A stretch of 64,000 bases of DNA from Fibrobacter sp. (GCA_024399065.1 JAKSIB010000001.1:186001-250000), one strand, 5' to 3'; numbered from the stretch's first letter, positions 23,792 to 32,539 are shown. Translations and numbers: made by a program. The notes: a model not told the origin generated them from the sequence alone.

Positions 23792-23818
23792 GCTTAGAGG
23801 CTCGCCTTTTTCTATATT
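23789..23818 (+). promoter_or_regulatory. rseP promoter, probably leaderless
   Basis: TTGGCT (23789-23794) and TATATT (23813-23818) are 18 bases apart. The ATG of rseP follows only 8 bases after the -10 box, so transcription should begin at or next to the start codon. No Shine-Dalgarno sequence is present. Confidence 0.6.
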
Positions 23819-23826
23819 ACCCCATA

Positions 23827-25206
23827 ATGAGTTCTATTCTTGACAATGTTTTGATGTTCATTCTTGGCCTTATCGGCCTTAGTTTCCTGGTGACTATCCA
23901 TGAACTGGGTCATTTCTTGGTGGCCAAGTGGAATAACGTGAAAGTGAACACGTTCAGTGTGGGCTTCGGCAAGAAATTGTTCAGGTTTAGAAAAGGCGAA
24001 ACTGAATATTGCATCTCTGCCATTCCCTTTGGTGGCTATGTGGCCATGGCTGGCGAAAATCCCGATTCCTTCAAGGATGGCCAGGTTCCGGGCGAACGTG
24101 ACTTTACGGGAAAGTCCGTAGGTGCTCGCGCAGCAATCGCCTTTGCCGGTCCCTTCATCAATATCGTCTTTGCATTTATTCTCTTGATGATCCTCTACAT
24201 GGTGGGTGTGCAGGAACCTGCCAATAAGGAACTGATTATCGGCTTCGTGGGCAAGGGTTCTCCTGCCGAGGTTGCTGGCATTCTCCCTGGCGATACCATT
24301 ACCGCTATGAACGGTAAGGAAACCCAAGGCTGGGATGATTTCCGTGAACAGATTGGTGTGAGCCTTGGTGCCAATGTGGAACTGGAAATCCATCGTGGTG
24401 GTGCTCCGGTAATGATTACCGTGGTCCCCGAAGAACTGGTGATTCCTGCCAAGGATTCTACGGAATCCGAAACAAAGATGGGTATCGGTGATATCGGCAT
24501 TTATCCCCAGAACCGCGTTATTGTCCGCCTGCCGCCTATGGCGGGTTCTGCCGCCGAAAAGGCCGGCATCCTCCAGAACGATACTGTCTTTGAAATCAAC
24601 GGCAACCATATTGGCCGTTACGAAGACGTGGTCCGCCATATCGATGGTTCCAAGGGTGAAGAAGTCAAGGTCACCGTGATCCGCGGTGGCGATACCTTGA
24701 CCCTTCCCATGACTCCCGTCTATAGCGAAGATACCAAACGTTATATGATCGGTGTCCAGATGGGCTACGTTCTTTTCCGTGAAACGAAGTTTGTTCGGCG
24801 CGGTCCTATTGAAGCCTTGCAAAAGACCTGCGCTACAAGCCTGAAAATGACCACCAGTATTTTCCGTTACTTTGGCCGCCTTTTCAAGGGTCAGGTCAAG
24901 ATGGATGCTTTCTCTGGTCCGGTGTCTATCGTCGCTGTGATGGGTAATGTCTGGATGAGCGGCTTCCAGGAATTCCTGATGCTTCTCGCTCTCATCAGCA
25001 TCAACCTTGGCGTTATGAATTTGCTTCCGCTGGCAATTACCGATGGTGGTCTCTTGATGTTCCTCGGTATCGAAAAGCTTCGTGGCAAGCCTCTTTCTAC
25101 AAAGACCCAGACTGTTATTCAGAACGTTGCTGCAGCCTTCTTCATTTCCTTCTTTGTGTTCATCACAATCCTCGATTTCGGAAAGCTGTCTCTGTTCTTG
25201 CGTTGA
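23827..25206 (+). CDS. rseP: Site-2 intramembrane metalloprotease RseP
   Basis: 459 residues. Cuts membrane-anchored anti-sigma factors and signal peptide remnants. The zinc site H25-ELGH29 lies in the first transmembrane helix, and the second zinc motif in the C-terminal part is NLLPLAITDGGLL, where the usual LDG is TDG. Two PDZ domains lie between (GFVGKGSPAEVAGILPGD and PPMAGSAAEKAGILQNDTVFEI). Membrane segments at both ends fit the family. Probably read from a leaderless mRNA. purD follows 26 bases later with its own ribosome-binding site and may share the transcript. Confidence 0.95.
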   Translation: MSSILDNVLMFILGLIGLSFLVTIHELGHFLVAKWNNVKVNTFSVGFGKKLFRFRKGETEYCISAIPFGGYVAMAGENPDSFKDGQVPGERDFTGKSVGARAAIAFAGPFINIVFAFILLMILYMVGVQEPANKELIIGFVGKGSPAEVAGILPGDTITAMNGKETQGWDDFREQIGVSLGANVELEIHRGGAPVMITVVPEELVIPAKDSTESETKMGIGDIGIYPQNRVIVRLPPMAGSAAEKAGILQNDTVFEINGNHIGRYEDVVRHIDGSKGEEVKVTVIRGGDTLTLPMTPVYSEDTKRYMIGVQMGYVLFRETKFVRRGPIEALQKTCATSLKMTTSIFRYFGRLFKGQVKMDAFSGPVSIVAVMGNVWMSGFQEFLMLLALISINLGVMNLLPLAITDGGLLMFLGIEKLRGKPLSTKTQTVIQNVAAAFFISFFVFITILDFGKLSLFLR

Positions 25207-25232
25207 TTTTTAAATAAAAAAGGAAACACAGT

Positions 25233-26513
25233 ATGAATATTCTCGTTGTCGGTAGCGGTGGCCGTGAACACGCCATTGCCCTCGCTGTAAAGAAGTCTCC
25301 CATGTGCGACTCCCTCATTTGCGCTCCGGGTAACCCGGGTATGGCAAACCTCGGCAAGTGCATCCCCGTAGATGTGGCCGACCCCAAGGCTATTGCCGAC
25401 CTCGCTGTTGCCAACAACATTGACCTGGCCATCATTGGACCGGAAATTCCGCTGGTGGCTGGCGTGGTTGACGAATTCCGTGCTCGCGGTCTCCGTGCCT
25501 TCGGTCCTACCGCAGGCGCTGCAGCTCTTGAAGGCTCCAAGGCTTTCAGCAAGGACATCATGAAGAAGTACAATGTCCCCACCGCTGCATTTGAAACCTT
25601 TACTGACCTGGCTTCTGCAAAGAAGTTCCTGGCCGAACATCCCGCTCCCATCGTGGTGAAGGCTTCTGGCCTTGCCGCTGGTAAGGGCGCCATCGTCTGC
25701 ATGACCGACAAGGAAGCAAACGACGCCGTCGAAGAAATGCTGGGCGAAAAGGCAGTCTTTGGCGAATCCGGCAAGACTGTGGTGATTGAAGAATTCATGG
25801 ATGGCGAAGAAGCCTCCATCTTTGTCGTTTCCGACGGTAAGGATTACACCATCCTCTCTTCCGCTCAGGACCACAAGCGCGTCTTCGACGACGACAAGGG
25901 CCCCAACACCGGTGGAATGGGTGCATACTCTCCGGCTCCGGTTGTTACCGACGCTCTGCTGGATGAAGTCAAGAAGACTATTATCGAACCGACCCTCAAG
26001 GGTATGGCTGCCGAAGGCAAACCCTATACTGGCGTTCTCTACGTCGGTATCATGGTGACCTCCAAGGGCCCCAAGGTTGTGGAATACAACTGCCGTCTCG
26101 GTGACCCGGAATGCCAGATTGTGCTTCCGCTTTACGACGGTGACGTTCTTGCTTTGTTCGATGCTGCTGAAAAGGGCGAACTGGCAAAGCTGGGCGCTCC
26201 CAAGGCTCCTAAGGGTTCCGCTGCAATCGTGGTTCTCGCAAGTGCCGGCTATCCGGGCTCCTATGAAAAGGGCAAGGTGGTTACCGGTATTGAAGAAGCC
26301 GAAAAGAATGGCGCTCAGGTTCTCCACGCCGGTACCAAGATGGCCGATGGCAAGCTGGTCACCAACGGTGGTCGCGTGTTCGGCGTCGTAGGTCATGGCG
26401 CAACTCTTCGCGAAGCTCTGGACGTTGCATACGCCGCTTGCGAAAAGGTTGAATTCGAAGGTAAGTTCTATCGTAAGGACATTGGTAAGAAGGGTCTCGC
26501 AAGATGCAAGTAG
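25233..26513 (+). CDS. purD: Phosphoribosylamine-glycine ligase
   Basis: 426 residues, ATP-grasp enzyme of purine synthesis that joins phosphoribosylamine and glycine. N-terminal MNILVVGSGGREHAIALAV, then IIGPEIPLVAGVVDEF, the ATP-grasp loop VVKASGLAAGKGAIVC and the metal-binding end GVLYVGIMVTSKGPKVVEYNCRLGDPE are all standard. An AAAGG ribosome-binding site lies before the ATG. The stop overlaps the purE start by 10 bases, so the two are translationally coupled. Confidence 0.98.
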   Translation: MNILVVGSGGREHAIALAVKKSPMCDSLICAPGNPGMANLGKCIPVDVADPKAIADLAVANNIDLAIIGPEIPLVAGVVDEFRARGLRAFGPTAGAAALEGSKAFSKDIMKKYNVPTAAFETFTDLASAKKFLAEHPAPIVVKASGLAAGKGAIVCMTDKEANDAVEEMLGEKAVFGESGKTVVIEEFMDGEEASIFVVSDGKDYTILSSAQDHKRVFDDDKGPNTGGMGAYSPAPVVTDALLDEVKKTIIEPTLKGMAAEGKPYTGVLYVGIMVTSKGPKVVEYNCRLGDPECQIVLPLYDGDVLALFDAAEKGELAKLGAPKAPKGSAAIVVLASAGYPGSYEKGKVVTGIEEAEKNGAQVLHAGTKMADGKLVTNGGRVFGVVGHGATLREALDVAYAACEKVEFEGKFYRKDIGKKGLARCK

Positions 26514-26974
26514 AAAATGCAAAAGTTGGTATTGTCGCTGGTAGCAAGAGCGACCAGGAAGTTGTAGATAAGATCACCGCTGTGCTGGATAGCTTCGGCA
26601 TCAAGTGGGAATTCAATATCTATTCCGCACACCGCACTCCTAACGCAACTGCAAAGTATGCCAAGGAAGCTGCCGATCGCGGTCTTCAGGTCATCATCGG
26701 TGTTGCAGGTCTCGCTGCCGCTCTTCCGGGCGTGCTGGCTGCGCACACCATCCTTCCGGTAATCGGTCTGCCCTGCGCAGGTGGCCCGCTGAACGGTGTG
26801 GATGCTCTCCACTCCATCGTCCAGATGCCGGGTGGCATTCCGGTGGCAACCGTGGGTATCGGTAACGGCAAGAACGCAGGCTATCTGGCTGCTCACATTG
26901 TTGCACTCTCCGATCCGGAAGTCAAGGCTAAGCTCATCAAGTACCGCAAGGACTTGGGCGACATCGAAGGATAA
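26504..26974 (+). CDS. purE: 5-(carboxyamino)imidazole ribonucleotide mutase
   Basis: 156 residues. Moves the carboxyl group in purine synthesis (N5-CAIR to CAIR) or, in class II enzymes, adds CO2 to AIR directly. Motifs are GIVAGSKSDQEVVDKI, the SAHRTPN loop, IGVAGLAAALPGVLAAHT and PVIGLPCAGGPLNGVDALHSIVQMPGG. Conserved Ser, Asp and His of the active site are present. No purK is seen nearby, so the class cannot be decided here. Its coding start lies inside purD. Confidence 0.96.
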   Translation: MQVENAKVGIVAGSKSDQEVVDKITAVLDSFGIKWEFNIYSAHRTPNATAKYAKEAADRGLQVIIGVAGLAAALPGVLAAHTILPVIGLPCAGGPLNGVDALHSIVQMPGGIPVATVGIGNGKNAGYLAAHIVALSDPEVKAKLIKYRKDLGDIEG

Positions 26975-26978
26975 ATCC

Positions 26979-27045
26979 AATTATGAATTATGATTTATGA
27001 ATTATGAGTTTTTTTCTCGTACTTCGTACTTCATAATTCGTAGAT
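26979..27045. repeat. Heptamer repeat array after purE (two inverted blocks)
   Basis: The left block reads AATTATG AATTATG ATTTATG AATTATG. After a T run the right block reads CGTACTT CGTACTT CATAATT CG (27018-27045). Period 7 throughout, and the right block carries the reverse complement of the left unit (CATAATT). Different heptamer from the galE array but the same architecture. Confidence 0.8.
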
Positions 27046-27069
27046 TACGGCGCGTCACTCTCCGCTAAT

Positions 27070-27879
27070 ATGTCAATTTTCTCTCGGTTCACGTTTCATC
27101 GCTTGCTTGCCGCAGTCCTTGCGGCGGTTTTTTTGACTATGGTGCTGCCGGTAAACGTACTGGCAGGTGAGCCTAATCTTCCTGTGGTGGAAGCGCCATG
27201 GATGAAAGGGGAACGCCTTGAGTTCAAATTGAGCTGGGGTCCCATAACGGCTGGCACCGCCACCTTGGAAGTGAAGCAGGCTCCCGACGGAAAAACGGAA
27301 TTCTACACCATGGCCCATGACCAGGGAACCTTCAAAAGGATTTACCCGGTGGCTGACACGATTTATACCCGAGTCCGCAACAAGGGCCTGATGACCGAAG
27401 TTTTCCGAAAGACCCTTCACGAGGGTAGCTACCACAACAAGTCTGTCATCCGTTTTGATCGAAAGGGCGAAAAGGCCTGGCTTTCCGATACGGTGTTTAC
27501 CGATCCGGTGAAACGCAAGGTAAAGCGTTCTGCAGATACGGTGGTCGCCATCAATGGCATGGAACATAGTATCATGTCCGCCTTCTACCTGGTGCGAACC
27601 ATGCCTCTGACTGTGGGGGAGACTTCCAAGTTCTCCGCAGTCAGTGGGAAAAAGCGTTATGAACTGAAAGTCGTTACCCACGGCCGTGAAAAATTGAAGA
27701 CGGTGCTGGGGGAGGTGAATACGGTGAAGGTGGAACCGGTACTGGATGGCGATGGAATTTTCGTGTCCAAGGGCCGAATTTTCATCTGGTTGACCGACGA
27801 TGAACGTAGAATCCCTGTGCTCATGGAGTGTGAAATTGCCCTCGGTTCCATCAAAGCCAAGCTAATTTCCGCAAAATAA
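27070..27879 (+). CDS. DUF3108 exported protein
   Basis: 269 residues with an N-terminal signal (RLLAAVLAAVFLTMVLPVNVLA). The mature part begins PWMKGERLEFKLSWGPITAG, then TATLEV, which is the typical opening of DUF3108 proteins, predicted beta-rich periplasmic proteins of unknown function. The rest (YTRVRNKGLMTEVFRKTL, FDRKGEKAWLSDTVF, YLVRTMPLTVGET, EVNTVKVEPVLDG, WLTDDERRIPVLMECE) covers the whole domain. No ribosome-binding site is visible. It follows the purE heptamer array and is alone. Function not known. Confidence 0.82.
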   Translation: MSIFSRFTFHRLLAAVLAAVFLTMVLPVNVLAGEPNLPVVEAPWMKGERLEFKLSWGPITAGTATLEVKQAPDGKTEFYTMAHDQGTFKRIYPVADTIYTRVRNKGLMTEVFRKTLHEGSYHNKSVIRFDRKGEKAWLSDTVFTDPVKRKVKRSADTVVAINGMEHSIMSAFYLVRTMPLTVGETSKFSAVSGKKRYELKVVTHGREKLKTVLGEVNTVKVEPVLDGDGIFVSKGRIFIWLTDDERRIPVLMECEIALGSIKAKLISAK

Positions 27880-27980
27880 CGTGAAATTCGTTATAAACCA
27901 ACATTTTACAAGAACTTTTTGTTAAAAAATCCCATAAATAAGTTATATTCCGTAAGTGATTATATAATCTGAGGCTTTTG

Positions 27981-29003
27981 ATGATTAAAAAATTGCTTTT
28001 GACAGTTTGCTTGACCGCTTTTTTGGCCTGGGCTCAGGATGATGAAGATGATGATGAAGGCTTCATTTCTGCTCCGGCTGCAGCTGAACAATCCGCTGAC
28101 GAAGACGACGAATGGGCTTCTGCTCCGTCCGGTGGTTCTAGAGCTTCCATTGATGACGAAGAAAACGTTGATGAACGCGCTGAAGAATTTGCTAGCGAAA
28201 CCGGCTTGAGCGCTGCACAGCGTAAGGAACAGCTGGAACGTAAGAAGTTTGAAGAAGAACAGCGTCAGGATGAATACGCAAACTCTCTGCGTCGTCGTGA
28301 CTGGCTCCGTAACCGTCTCATGCTCCAGGTGGGTATGGGTTCCCGTTACTCCTTCATGGGTGAATCCGGTATGGGTATGAGCTTCGGTATCGGTGCCGAA
28401 TACATCTTCCCGGAAATCCTGATCCCGGTTCATTTCGGTGTTTATGGTTCCGTGGGCTTCCTCCCCAAGGGTACCGACAACGAACTTCCCACTGGTTCCG
28501 AAGACTCCTTTAAGAACTTTACCTTCGAAGGTGGTTCCGGTTACAAGGTCGGTTTGAACATGTACCTCTTCCCGAAGAACCCGCTCCACCTGGGCCTCTC
28601 CCTTTCCTATGGTACTGTCTACTTTGACCATGACATCGTACCGGACAAGGCTACCGGTGTCCGTCCCTTGATTGCAATCAATGGCTACCAGGCAGACCTC
28701 TTGATTTCTTACCTCACCAATGAATGGTACTACCTGCAGTTCTCCATCGGTATGTACTATGCTCCGATTCTCAAAAAGACTGGTGCTGAAAATCCCAGCT
28801 TCAAGGAAAAGCCTAACTCTGAAACTGATGTCCGGGTTGAATACATTTCCCGCGTCGTGAATCCGGAAGGCATGAGCCCGACTGGCATTGTCTTCGGTAT
28901 CGCTATCGGTTACGCTTTGCCGGAACTCTTCCCGGATGATACCGAAAAGCGTCGTCGTGAACGTGAAAAGGCAAGAGCCCGTTCTGGCGCTGCTGGTCGC
29001 TAA
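27981..29003 (+). CDS. Acidic-N-terminal outer-membrane beta-barrel protein
   Basis: 340 residues. ATG at 27981 has TGAGG 6 bases upstream. A signal peptide (KKLLLTVCLTAFLAWA) is followed by a very acidic segment (DDEDDDEGF), a charged, likely coiled segment with GLSAAQRKEQLERKKFEEEQ, and from about residue 105 a series of alternating amphipathic strands (LMLQVGMGSRYSFMGESGMG, VHFGVYGSVGFL, GYKVGLNMYLFP, HLGLSLSYGTVYF, YYLQFSIGMYYAP, TGIVFGIAIGYALPEL) typical of an eight- to twelve-stranded barrel. The C-terminus is basic (EKRRREREKARARSGAAGR), which is unusual for a barrel end. Function unknown; abundance is suggested by strong codon bias. Confidence 0.72.
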   Translation: MIKKLLLTVCLTAFLAWAQDDEDDDEGFISAPAAAEQSADEDDEWASAPSGGSRASIDDEENVDERAEEFASETGLSAAQRKEQLERKKFEEEQRQDEYANSLRRRDWLRNRLMLQVGMGSRYSFMGESGMGMSFGIGAEYIFPEILIPVHFGVYGSVGFLPKGTDNELPTGSEDSFKNFTFEGGSGYKVGLNMYLFPKNPLHLGLSLSYGTVYFDHDIVPDKATGVRPLIAINGYQADLLISYLTNEWYYLQFSIGMYYAPILKKTGAENPSFKEKPNSETDVRVEYISRVVNPEGMSPTGIVFGIAIGYALPELFPDDTEKRRREREKARARSGAAGR

Positions 29004-29035
29004 TTTCTTGAGTTTGCGAAAAGTTTAAAACAAAA

Positions 29036-29066
29036 AAGGCCGCTTTAACAGCGGTCTTTTTTTATT
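29036..29066 (+). terminator. Terminator after barrel gene
   Basis: GGCCGC and GCGGTC pair around TTTAACA, followed by eight T. It lies tail to tail with the tRNA-Arg gene. Confidence 0.85.
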
Positions 29067-29073
29067 CGATTCA

Positions 29074-29145
29074 TACCCATGTCCGGAATCGAACCGGAAT
29101 AACTCCCTTCGGAGGGGAGGACACTATCCATTGTGATACACGGGC
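29074..29145 (-). tRNA. tRNA-Arg (CCG)
   Basis: On the minus strand the acceptor arms GCCCGTG and CATGGGT pair over 7 bp with two G-T pairs. The anticodon arm is CTCCC-CTCCGAA-GGGAG with anticodon CCG, reading CGG. The T arm is TCCGG-TTCGATT-CCGGA. The D stem has one weak pair. The discriminator is A; CCA is not encoded. A TATATT box (29161-29156) lies upstream of the 5' end. Confidence 0.93.
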
Positions 29146-29161
29146 GGATGCTGGCAATATA

Positions 29162-29197
29162 GCAAAAAAGCGAACCATAGGGTTCGCTCTTTTTTGC
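29162..29197. terminator. Bidirectional terminator between rimO and tRNA-Arg
   Basis: AGCGAACC and GGTTCGCT form a stem around ATAG, flanked by A and T runs on both sides. It ends the leftward rimO transcript just before the tRNA promoter. Confidence 0.85.
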
Positions 29198-29213
29198 AGT
29201 GAAGTCCGGTCGC

Positions 29214-30527
29214 TTAAAGCAGGCGGACAATCAATTCGTGAGGTTCGGCATCGACAACCAGGGCCTTCCTGAATTCGCCCACTTCGCCGTCGCCTTCAAG
29301 GACTTTCACGATGTCGTCGGTATCCAGAGAGTTGCCTTCGGTACGACCATAGAAATGGTATTCGCTTTCTTCTGCCACTTCGTCCAGGATGACGGTAACA
29401 GTCTTGCCAATCATATCTTCGGCATACTGAGCAGCAAGTTCTTCCTGGAATTCAGTGATGGCGTCCAAGCGGGCACGGGCTTCGCTTTCGTCTACGGGGG
29501 CCAGTTTCTTCATGGACATTACGGGAGTGCCTTCTTCGGGGCTGAACACAAAGCCGCCCAGATGTTCGAACTTGATTTCCTGAAGCAAGTCCATCAGGTC
29601 TTCGAAGTCTTCGTGGGTTTCACCGGGGAAACCTACCAGCACTGTGGTGCGGAGGGTAACGTCGGGCAGCTTGGTACGGATCCTGCGCAAAATGTCGACG
29701 AGTTCCTTGCGGGTGTACTTGCGGAGCATGTTCTTCAGAACGCTGTCGCTGCTGTGCTGGATGGGCATGTCGATGTACTTCACCAGACGGGGTTCCTTTG
29801 CCATCAGGTCCAGCAGTTCATCATCGATGAATGCGGGGTACCAGTACAGCATGCGGATCCAGGGAATATTGGTTTCGGCGAGAATGGCCTTCAGCAAGTT
29901 GGTGAGGGTCTCGCTCTTGTTCTTCTTTTCGCGGCCGAAGTAGGTGGTGTCCTGTGCAATCAAGGTCAGTTCCTTGATGCCCTGGGCTTCCAGTTCCTTG
30001 GCTTCCTTCACCAGGTCCTCGATGGGAGTGGATTTCTGGAGACCGCGGATATTGGGAATGGCGCAATAGGCGCAACGGCGGTTGCAACCTTCGGCAATCT
30101 TCAGGTAGGCATGGTGGGGAAGGCCGCCCAAGTTCAATCGGGGCAACTTATCCGGATTGCAACCTGCGGGCTGGTCAATGCCCATCTTCTTCAGGAGTTC
30201 ACCGGGCTTGTAGGTGCCAACCCAGTAATCTACTTCGGGAATTTCCTTTTCCAGTTCCTCGGCGTAGCGCTTGCTAAGGCAACCGGCCACGATAAGCTTC
30301 TGCTTGGCCTTCTTGCCCTTCACCTGGGCGAGAATCGCATTGATGGATTCTTCCTTGGCGGCTTCGATAAAGCCGCAGGTGTTTACCAGGATGAAGTCTG
30401 CCTTGGAGGCGGTTTCGGTGGTCTGGAAACCGGCGCTCAACATTTCTCCAACGAGGCGTTCTGCGTCGACCTGGTTCTTGGAGCAACCCAGGTGGACAAC
30501 GAAAATCTTAGGTTTTTTTGTAGCCAT
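29214..30527 (-). CDS. rimO: Ribosomal protein S12 methylthiotransferase
   Basis: 437 residues from ATG at 30527 (MATKKPKIFVVHLGCSKNQVDAERL). Radical SAM enzyme with two iron-sulfur clusters that adds a methylthio group to an Asp of S12. The first cluster Cys are in GCSKNQ, NTCGF and AGCLSKR; the radical SAM Cys are in CNRRCAYC. HLGCSKNxVD points to RimO rather than MiaB. A C-terminal TRAM domain (GKTVTVILDEVAEESEYHFYG) is present. An in-frame extension to 30629 is rejected because it shows no homology. A TATATT box (30540-30535) lies 7 bases before the ATG without a Shine-Dalgarno sequence, suggesting a leaderless mRNA. Confidence 0.95.
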   Translation of the reverse strand: MATKKPKIFVVHLGCSKNQVDAERLVGEMLSAGFQTTETASKADFILVNTCGFIEAAKEESINAILAQVKGKKAKQKLIVAGCLSKRYAEELEKEIPEVDYWVGTYKPGELLKKMGIDQPAGCNPDKLPRLNLGGLPHHAYLKIAEGCNRRCAYCAIPNIRGLQKSTPIEDLVKEAKELEAQGIKELTLIAQDTTYFGREKKNKSETLTNLLKAILAETNIPWIRMLYWYPAFIDDELLDLMAKEPRLVKYIDMPIQHSSDSVLKNMLRKYTRKELVDILRRIRTKLPDVTLRTTVLVGFPGETHEDFEDLMDLLQEIKFEHLGGFVFSPEEGTPVMSMKKLAPVDESEARARLDAITEFQEELAAQYAEDMIGKTVTVILDEVAEESEYHFYGRTEGNSLDTDDIVKVLEGDGEVGEFRKALVVDAEPHELIVRLL

Positions 30528-30598
30528 GCCGTCAAATATAGCAATTGATTTTCTAGCTTTAAATACCGATAAGTACAAGGAAAAAGGAGGCTTCTTCA

Positions 30599-31003
30599 AT
30601 GAATATGAAAATTGCTCTTTCTGCAGCAATGATGGTTATGGCTTTGGGCTTGGTAGCCTGTGGCGATAGCAGTACCGGAAGCAGCGACTCTAGTGGCAAT
30701 TACTGCAACGTGTCCTACACTTCTACTACCGTTACGATGAAGATGGGCTTGAACGGTGCTACCTACCAGGCTGATGGAACGCTCAAGGGAGACAGGATCT
30801 ATTACAGCTACAAGGAATACTACCCGTCCGCTTCCGATGCGTCTGAACAATGCGAAAAAAAGAAAAGAGGCAACTGGTATACCAATATCAACTGCACGAC
30901 CCATGACTTGACATACTCCGACTACGATGAAGTCTCCATTGAAGAAGCTGTGGAAGGCTGGGAAGATGTTTGCGATCAGTATGCTGAAAAGTATGGACTT
31001 TAA
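30599..31003 (+). CDS. Small Cys-containing lipoprotein
   Basis: 134 residues with AAGGAGG 8 bases before the ATG. The lipoprotein signal ends GLVACGDSS (Cys 21), followed by a Ser/Gly stretch. The mature part has four further Cys (NYCNVSY, EQCEKKK, NINCTTH, DVCDQYA) that could form two disulfides. No recognised domain. It is divergent from rimO and closed by a terminator shared with the convergent SPOR gene. Surface or periplasmic location is predicted; function unknown. Confidence 0.75.
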   Translation: MNMKIALSAAMMVMALGLVACGDSSTGSSDSSGNYCNVSYTSTTVTMKMGLNGATYQADGTLKGDRIYYSYKEYYPSASDASEQCEKKKRGNWYTNINCTTHDLTYSDYDEVSIEEAVEGWEDVCDQYAEKYGL

Positions 31004-31028
31004 CAGATAACTTCAGTTTATTCTCACA

Positions 31029-31067
31029 ATAAAAAAAGCCCCGTTCAAAAGAACGGAGCTTTTTTCG
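31029..31067. terminator. Bidirectional terminator between small lipoprotein and SPOR gene
   Basis: GCCCCGTTC and GAACGGAGC pair around AAAA, with A and T runs on either side serving both convergent genes. Confidence 0.85.
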
Positions 31068-31080
31068 TAGTCTTGATTCC

Positions 31081-31968
31081 TTATTCCCAATCGTCTTCGA
31101 AGTCTTCTGCGGGAGCCGGGGCAGCGGGTGCTGCCGGAGCTGCGGGAGCTGGCTTAGCTTCGGGAGCGGGGGCCGGAGCAGGTGCCGGTGCCGGGGCGGG
31201 CTCTGCCTTGGGTGCGGGAGCCGGTGCAGGTTCTGCCTTAGGTGCAGGAGCTGCTGCAGGTGCGGACTTGGAAGCCGGAATTTCTACGACTTCTTCTTCC
31301 TCTTCTTCGTCATCGTCCCAGCTACCGTTAGAAGCGGTGTTGCTGCTGTAGGATGCGCTGTTGCTATAGGAACTGCTTTCGCCACCACCAGGATTGCCGA
31401 CTTCGTCGTTCTTGGTCTTGTCCACCCACCAAGCGTAGTTCAGCGGGTTCAAAGTCTGCTTACCGTAGTTCTGGGCGTCTGCGGAGCTTGCGAAGTAGCC
31501 AACGCGGATACGGTAGTAGGTGCCTTCCAGTTCACCCGGGTTTTCTACGGATGCGATGTAGGCCTTCACGTTGTTTTCTGCCAATTTCTTCACGATAGCG
31601 TCTGCAGCCTTCTTGGAAGCCTGGATGCTAACCTGGATTACATAGTCGCCCTTGTCCAACTGACCGTCGCCATTTGCGATGGGAGCCTTGGCTGCCGGGA
31701 CTTCTTCCTTGACGGCTTCGTCCTTGGATGCGGAAAGAGACTGGATGGGAACCAGCTGCGGTTCGTCTGCTGCCTTTGCTTCTTCTGCTGCAGGAGCTGC
31801 TGCTTCGGCTGCGGGTGCGGGAGCCGGCTTTGCGGCGGGAGCTGCTGCCTGGGCGGCCGGTTTTGCAGGTTCCATCTGCGGAACCAGGTCTTCTTCTTCG
31901 TTACAGGCCATGAACAAGGAACAGGCCAGGGCGAGGGAGCCTAAAGATAAAGCTGAAAAGGATTTCAT
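31081..31968 (-). CDS. SPOR-domain lipoprotein with Ala/Pro-rich regions
   Basis: 295 residues from ATG at 31968, which has GGAG 6 bases upstream; an upstream ATG at 31998 is less likely. The lipoprotein signal ends FMAC (EEED follows). An Ala/Pro-rich linker leads to a SPOR domain (about residues 105-190: KGDYVIQVSIQASKKAADAI, ENNVKAYIASV, YYRIRVGYFASSADAQNYG). SPOR domains bind septal or denuded peptidoglycan. After it come a Ser/Asn stretch, an acidic run (DDEEEEEE) and about 60 residues of Pro-Ala-Glu-Lys repeats ending DFEDDWE. The layout suggests a lipid-anchored protein spanning the periplasm and binding the wall at division or repair sites. Confidence 0.85.
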   Translation of the reverse strand: MKSFSALSLGSLALACSLFMACNEEEDLVPQMEPAKPAAQAAAPAAKPAPAPAAEAAAPAAEEAKAADEPQLVPIQSLSASKDEAVKEEVPAAKAPIANGDGQLDKGDYVIQVSIQASKKAADAIVKKLAENNVKAYIASVENPGELEGTYYRIRVGYFASSADAQNYGKQTLNPLNYAWWVDKTKNDEVGNPGGGESSSYSNSASYSSNTASNGSWDDDEEEEEEVVEIPASKSAPAAAPAPKAEPAPAPAPKAEPAPAPAPAPAPAPEAKPAPAAPAAPAAPAPAEDFEDDWE

Positions 31969-32092
31969 CCCAATCTCCGTTTTTTGTTGAAAAATCAAGA
32001 TAAACTATGCTTTGTAAGTTTTTTAAAATATACATAAGTCTTTGATATTCCGCAAGTTATTACAATAAAAACCCGCTCTTTTTTTAAGACCC

Positions 32093-32121
32093 TTGACGGA
32101 ACTCACAGGAATGAATATATT
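32093..32121 (+). promoter_or_regulatory. rpsU promoter
   Basis: TTGACG (32093-32098) and TATATT (32116-32121) with a 17-base spacer, close to the ideal housekeeping promoter. The leader would be about 40 nt. Confidence 0.75.
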
Positions 32122-32166
32122 TGGCTATCCAAATTTGAATTTTTAATTATTAACCAAAGGATTATC

Positions 32167-32376
32167 GTGATCGGCGTTATTGTTAAGTCCAACGAACCTT
32201 TCGAACGCGCTCTCAAGCGTTTCACCAAGTCTTGCGAAAAGAACGGCATCATTTCCGATGTCAAGAAGCGTCAGCGCTTCGAAAAGCCTTCTGAAGAAAA
32301 GAAGCGCATCGAAACTGCTGCTCGTCGCAAGCGCTTGAAGGAAATTGCTGACCAGAACCGTAAGCGTCTGTACTAA
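32167..32376 (+). CDS. rpsU: 30S ribosomal protein S21
   Basis: 69 residues, starting at GTG (32167) after AAAGG. The sequence IGVIVKSNEPFERALKRFTKSCEKNGIISDVKKRQRFEKPSEEKKR is typical of S21, followed by a basic helix to the end. S21 sits near the anti-Shine-Dalgarno end of 16S rRNA and takes part in initiation on Shine-Dalgarno mRNAs. It precedes a yqeY-type gene, the common arrangement. Confidence 0.95.
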   Translation: MIGVIVKSNEPFERALKRFTKSCEKNGIISDVKKRQRFEKPSEEKKRIETAARRKRLKEIADQNRKRLY

Positions 32377-32417
32377 TTCGGTTGGCCCGTCCGGGTCTAT
32401 CCTGATTAGACATATGC

Positions 32418-32454
32418 AAGGTGGTCAAACCTAGCCTACGCGTAGCTGGGTGAT
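32418..32454 (+). other. Imperfect inverted repeat in the rpsU-yqeY gap
   Basis: GGTCAAACCTAGC and its near-complement ending GGGTGATC surround the perfect palindrome CTACGCGTAG. It lies in a 163-base gap with no gene. It could be a processing or attenuation hairpin between two genes that need different expression. No T run follows, so it is not a standard terminator. Confidence 0.35.
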
Positions 32455-32539
32455 CATTTCCAAGGCAAATGAAAATCTGTGAGTCGCTAACTGTCTGGTT
32501 GGTGGCTCATTAGGTGTTTATAGACAAAAGGAATAAAAT

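Noticed and set aside
29045-29230. Small minus-strand frame across the tRNA-Arg region
   Set aside because: It overlaps the tRNA and a terminator, so it is a chance opening.
30528-30629. N-terminal extension of RimO to 30629
   Set aside because: The extra residues do not resemble RimO, and the region contains the putative -10 box for the ATG at 30527.
31073-31351. Gly/Ala-rich plus-strand frame opposite the SPOR gene
   Set aside because: It is the complement of the Pro-Ala repeat coding region; the SPOR domain on the minus strand is the real gene.
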